From positions 4,334,001 through 4,398,000 of the forward strand of contig CP020563.1 in assembly GCA_002082585.1 (NCBI GenBank): DNA of 64,000 nt, in the 5' to 3' direction. Source of the stretch: Kitasatospora albolonga (GTDB lineage Bacteria > Actinomycetota > Actinomycetes > Streptomycetales > Streptomycetaceae). The position numbers and the translations under genes are program-made. The notes under the pieces were generated by a model. The model did no database searches. It was not told the DNA's origin and saw only the letters and a program-made list of their open reading frames with translations. Below, piece after piece: positions 63,866-64,000 of this stretch. Numbering within the stretch: the stretch's first letter is position 1; the number at the start of each line of letters is the position of its first letter.

Positions 63866-64000
63866 CTAGGAATCGCCCTCCGGGACCGCCCCCACGGCCG
63901 CCTCGGCGATCTTCATGGCTTCCTCTTCGCAGTCGGCGGCCGGGTGCCGCTCCCCGGCGAGGCCGACGTACACGACGAGGTTCGCCGTACGGACGGAGAG
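63866..64000 (-). CDS. C-terminal end of an unidentified gene (partial)
   Basis: The frame enters from the right edge and stops at 63866-63868. The 44 visible residues read VRTANLVVYVGLAGERHP, AADCEEEAMKIAEAAVG and end PEGDS. The N-L-V-V-x-V strand and the later helix look like the end of a DUF3558-like or related lipoprotein domain, but too little is seen to decide. Confidence 0.55.
   Translation of the reverse strand, partial: LSVRTANLVVYVGLAGERHPAADCEEEAMKIAEAAVGAVPEGDS

Overview
The window is chromosomal DNA of a Streptomyces species. It is very GC-rich with strong G/C at third codon positions, genes are often translationally coupled (GTGA, ATGA and TGATG overlaps), Tat signals are common, and several actinomycete-specific families are present (DUF397/XRE pairs, RsiG, Nur, GlnR, Ser/Thr kinases with beta-propellers). 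No rRNA, tRNA or CRISPR array was recognised.

Region 1 (1-14.6 kb) is the main accessory feature. After the truncated end of a large secreted protein there are two divergent operons sharing a 140-bp control region. The rightward operon (7063-13534) encodes carboxyethylarginine synthase, beta-lactam synthetase, an ATP-grasp ligase, proclavaminate amidinohydrolase and clavaminate synthase, with every junction overlapping or nearly touching. These are the enzymes that make clavaminic acid, but with an ATP-grasp ligase built into the core operon. The leftward operon (6914-1854) encodes a FemAB/GNAT-type acyltransferase, an OppA-type peptide-binding protein without a signal peptide, a tandem-GNAT protein and an MFS exporter. 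This order resembles the orf16-orf15-orf14-orf13 block of the clavulanic acid cluster. The late clavulanate genes (car, cyp, the pathway regulator) are not here, so the product is probably a peptidyl or acyl clavam rather than clavulanic acid. The control region carries heptamer repeats at an exact 11-bp period, as expected of a SARP binding site. A Tat-exported metallo-beta-lactamase-fold protein lies convergent to the operon.

Region 2 (14.7-34.7 kb) is a patchwork of species-specific genes: a duplicated small secreted protein with a duplicated upstream element, DUF6000, a ChbG/YdjC deacetylase, mobile-element debris between two 150-bp inverted repeats, an isochorismatase plus flavoprotein pair, a small basic peptide followed by a PIMT-like methyltransferase, an XRE/DUF397/anti-sigma-type ATPase cluster, a MerR regulator with a clear operator, a GlxA-type AraC regulator divergent from a cupin, RidA, and a Tat-exported PI-PLC-like protein.

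Region 3 (34.7-64 kb) is core chromosome and matches the glnR-nur neighbourhood of other streptomycetes: two Ser/Thr kinases with C-terminal propellers, a two-component system next to a trypsin-like protease, a LacI regulator, glnR, an alpha/beta hydrolase, a MoaD/ThiS-like protein, a cysteine-containing leader peptide ahead of a thiosulfate sulfurtransferase and sseC, DUF3099, DsrE, three tandem membrane-anchored proteins, a nitrobindin-like protein, nur, ygfZ, dtd, rsiG (anti-sigma WhiG, c-di-GMP sensor), an asparaginase, an Eis-like acetyltransferase, and a DrrAB-type ABC exporter divergent from its TetR regulator with twin operators. Several genes here appear to be transcribed as leaderless mRNAs.
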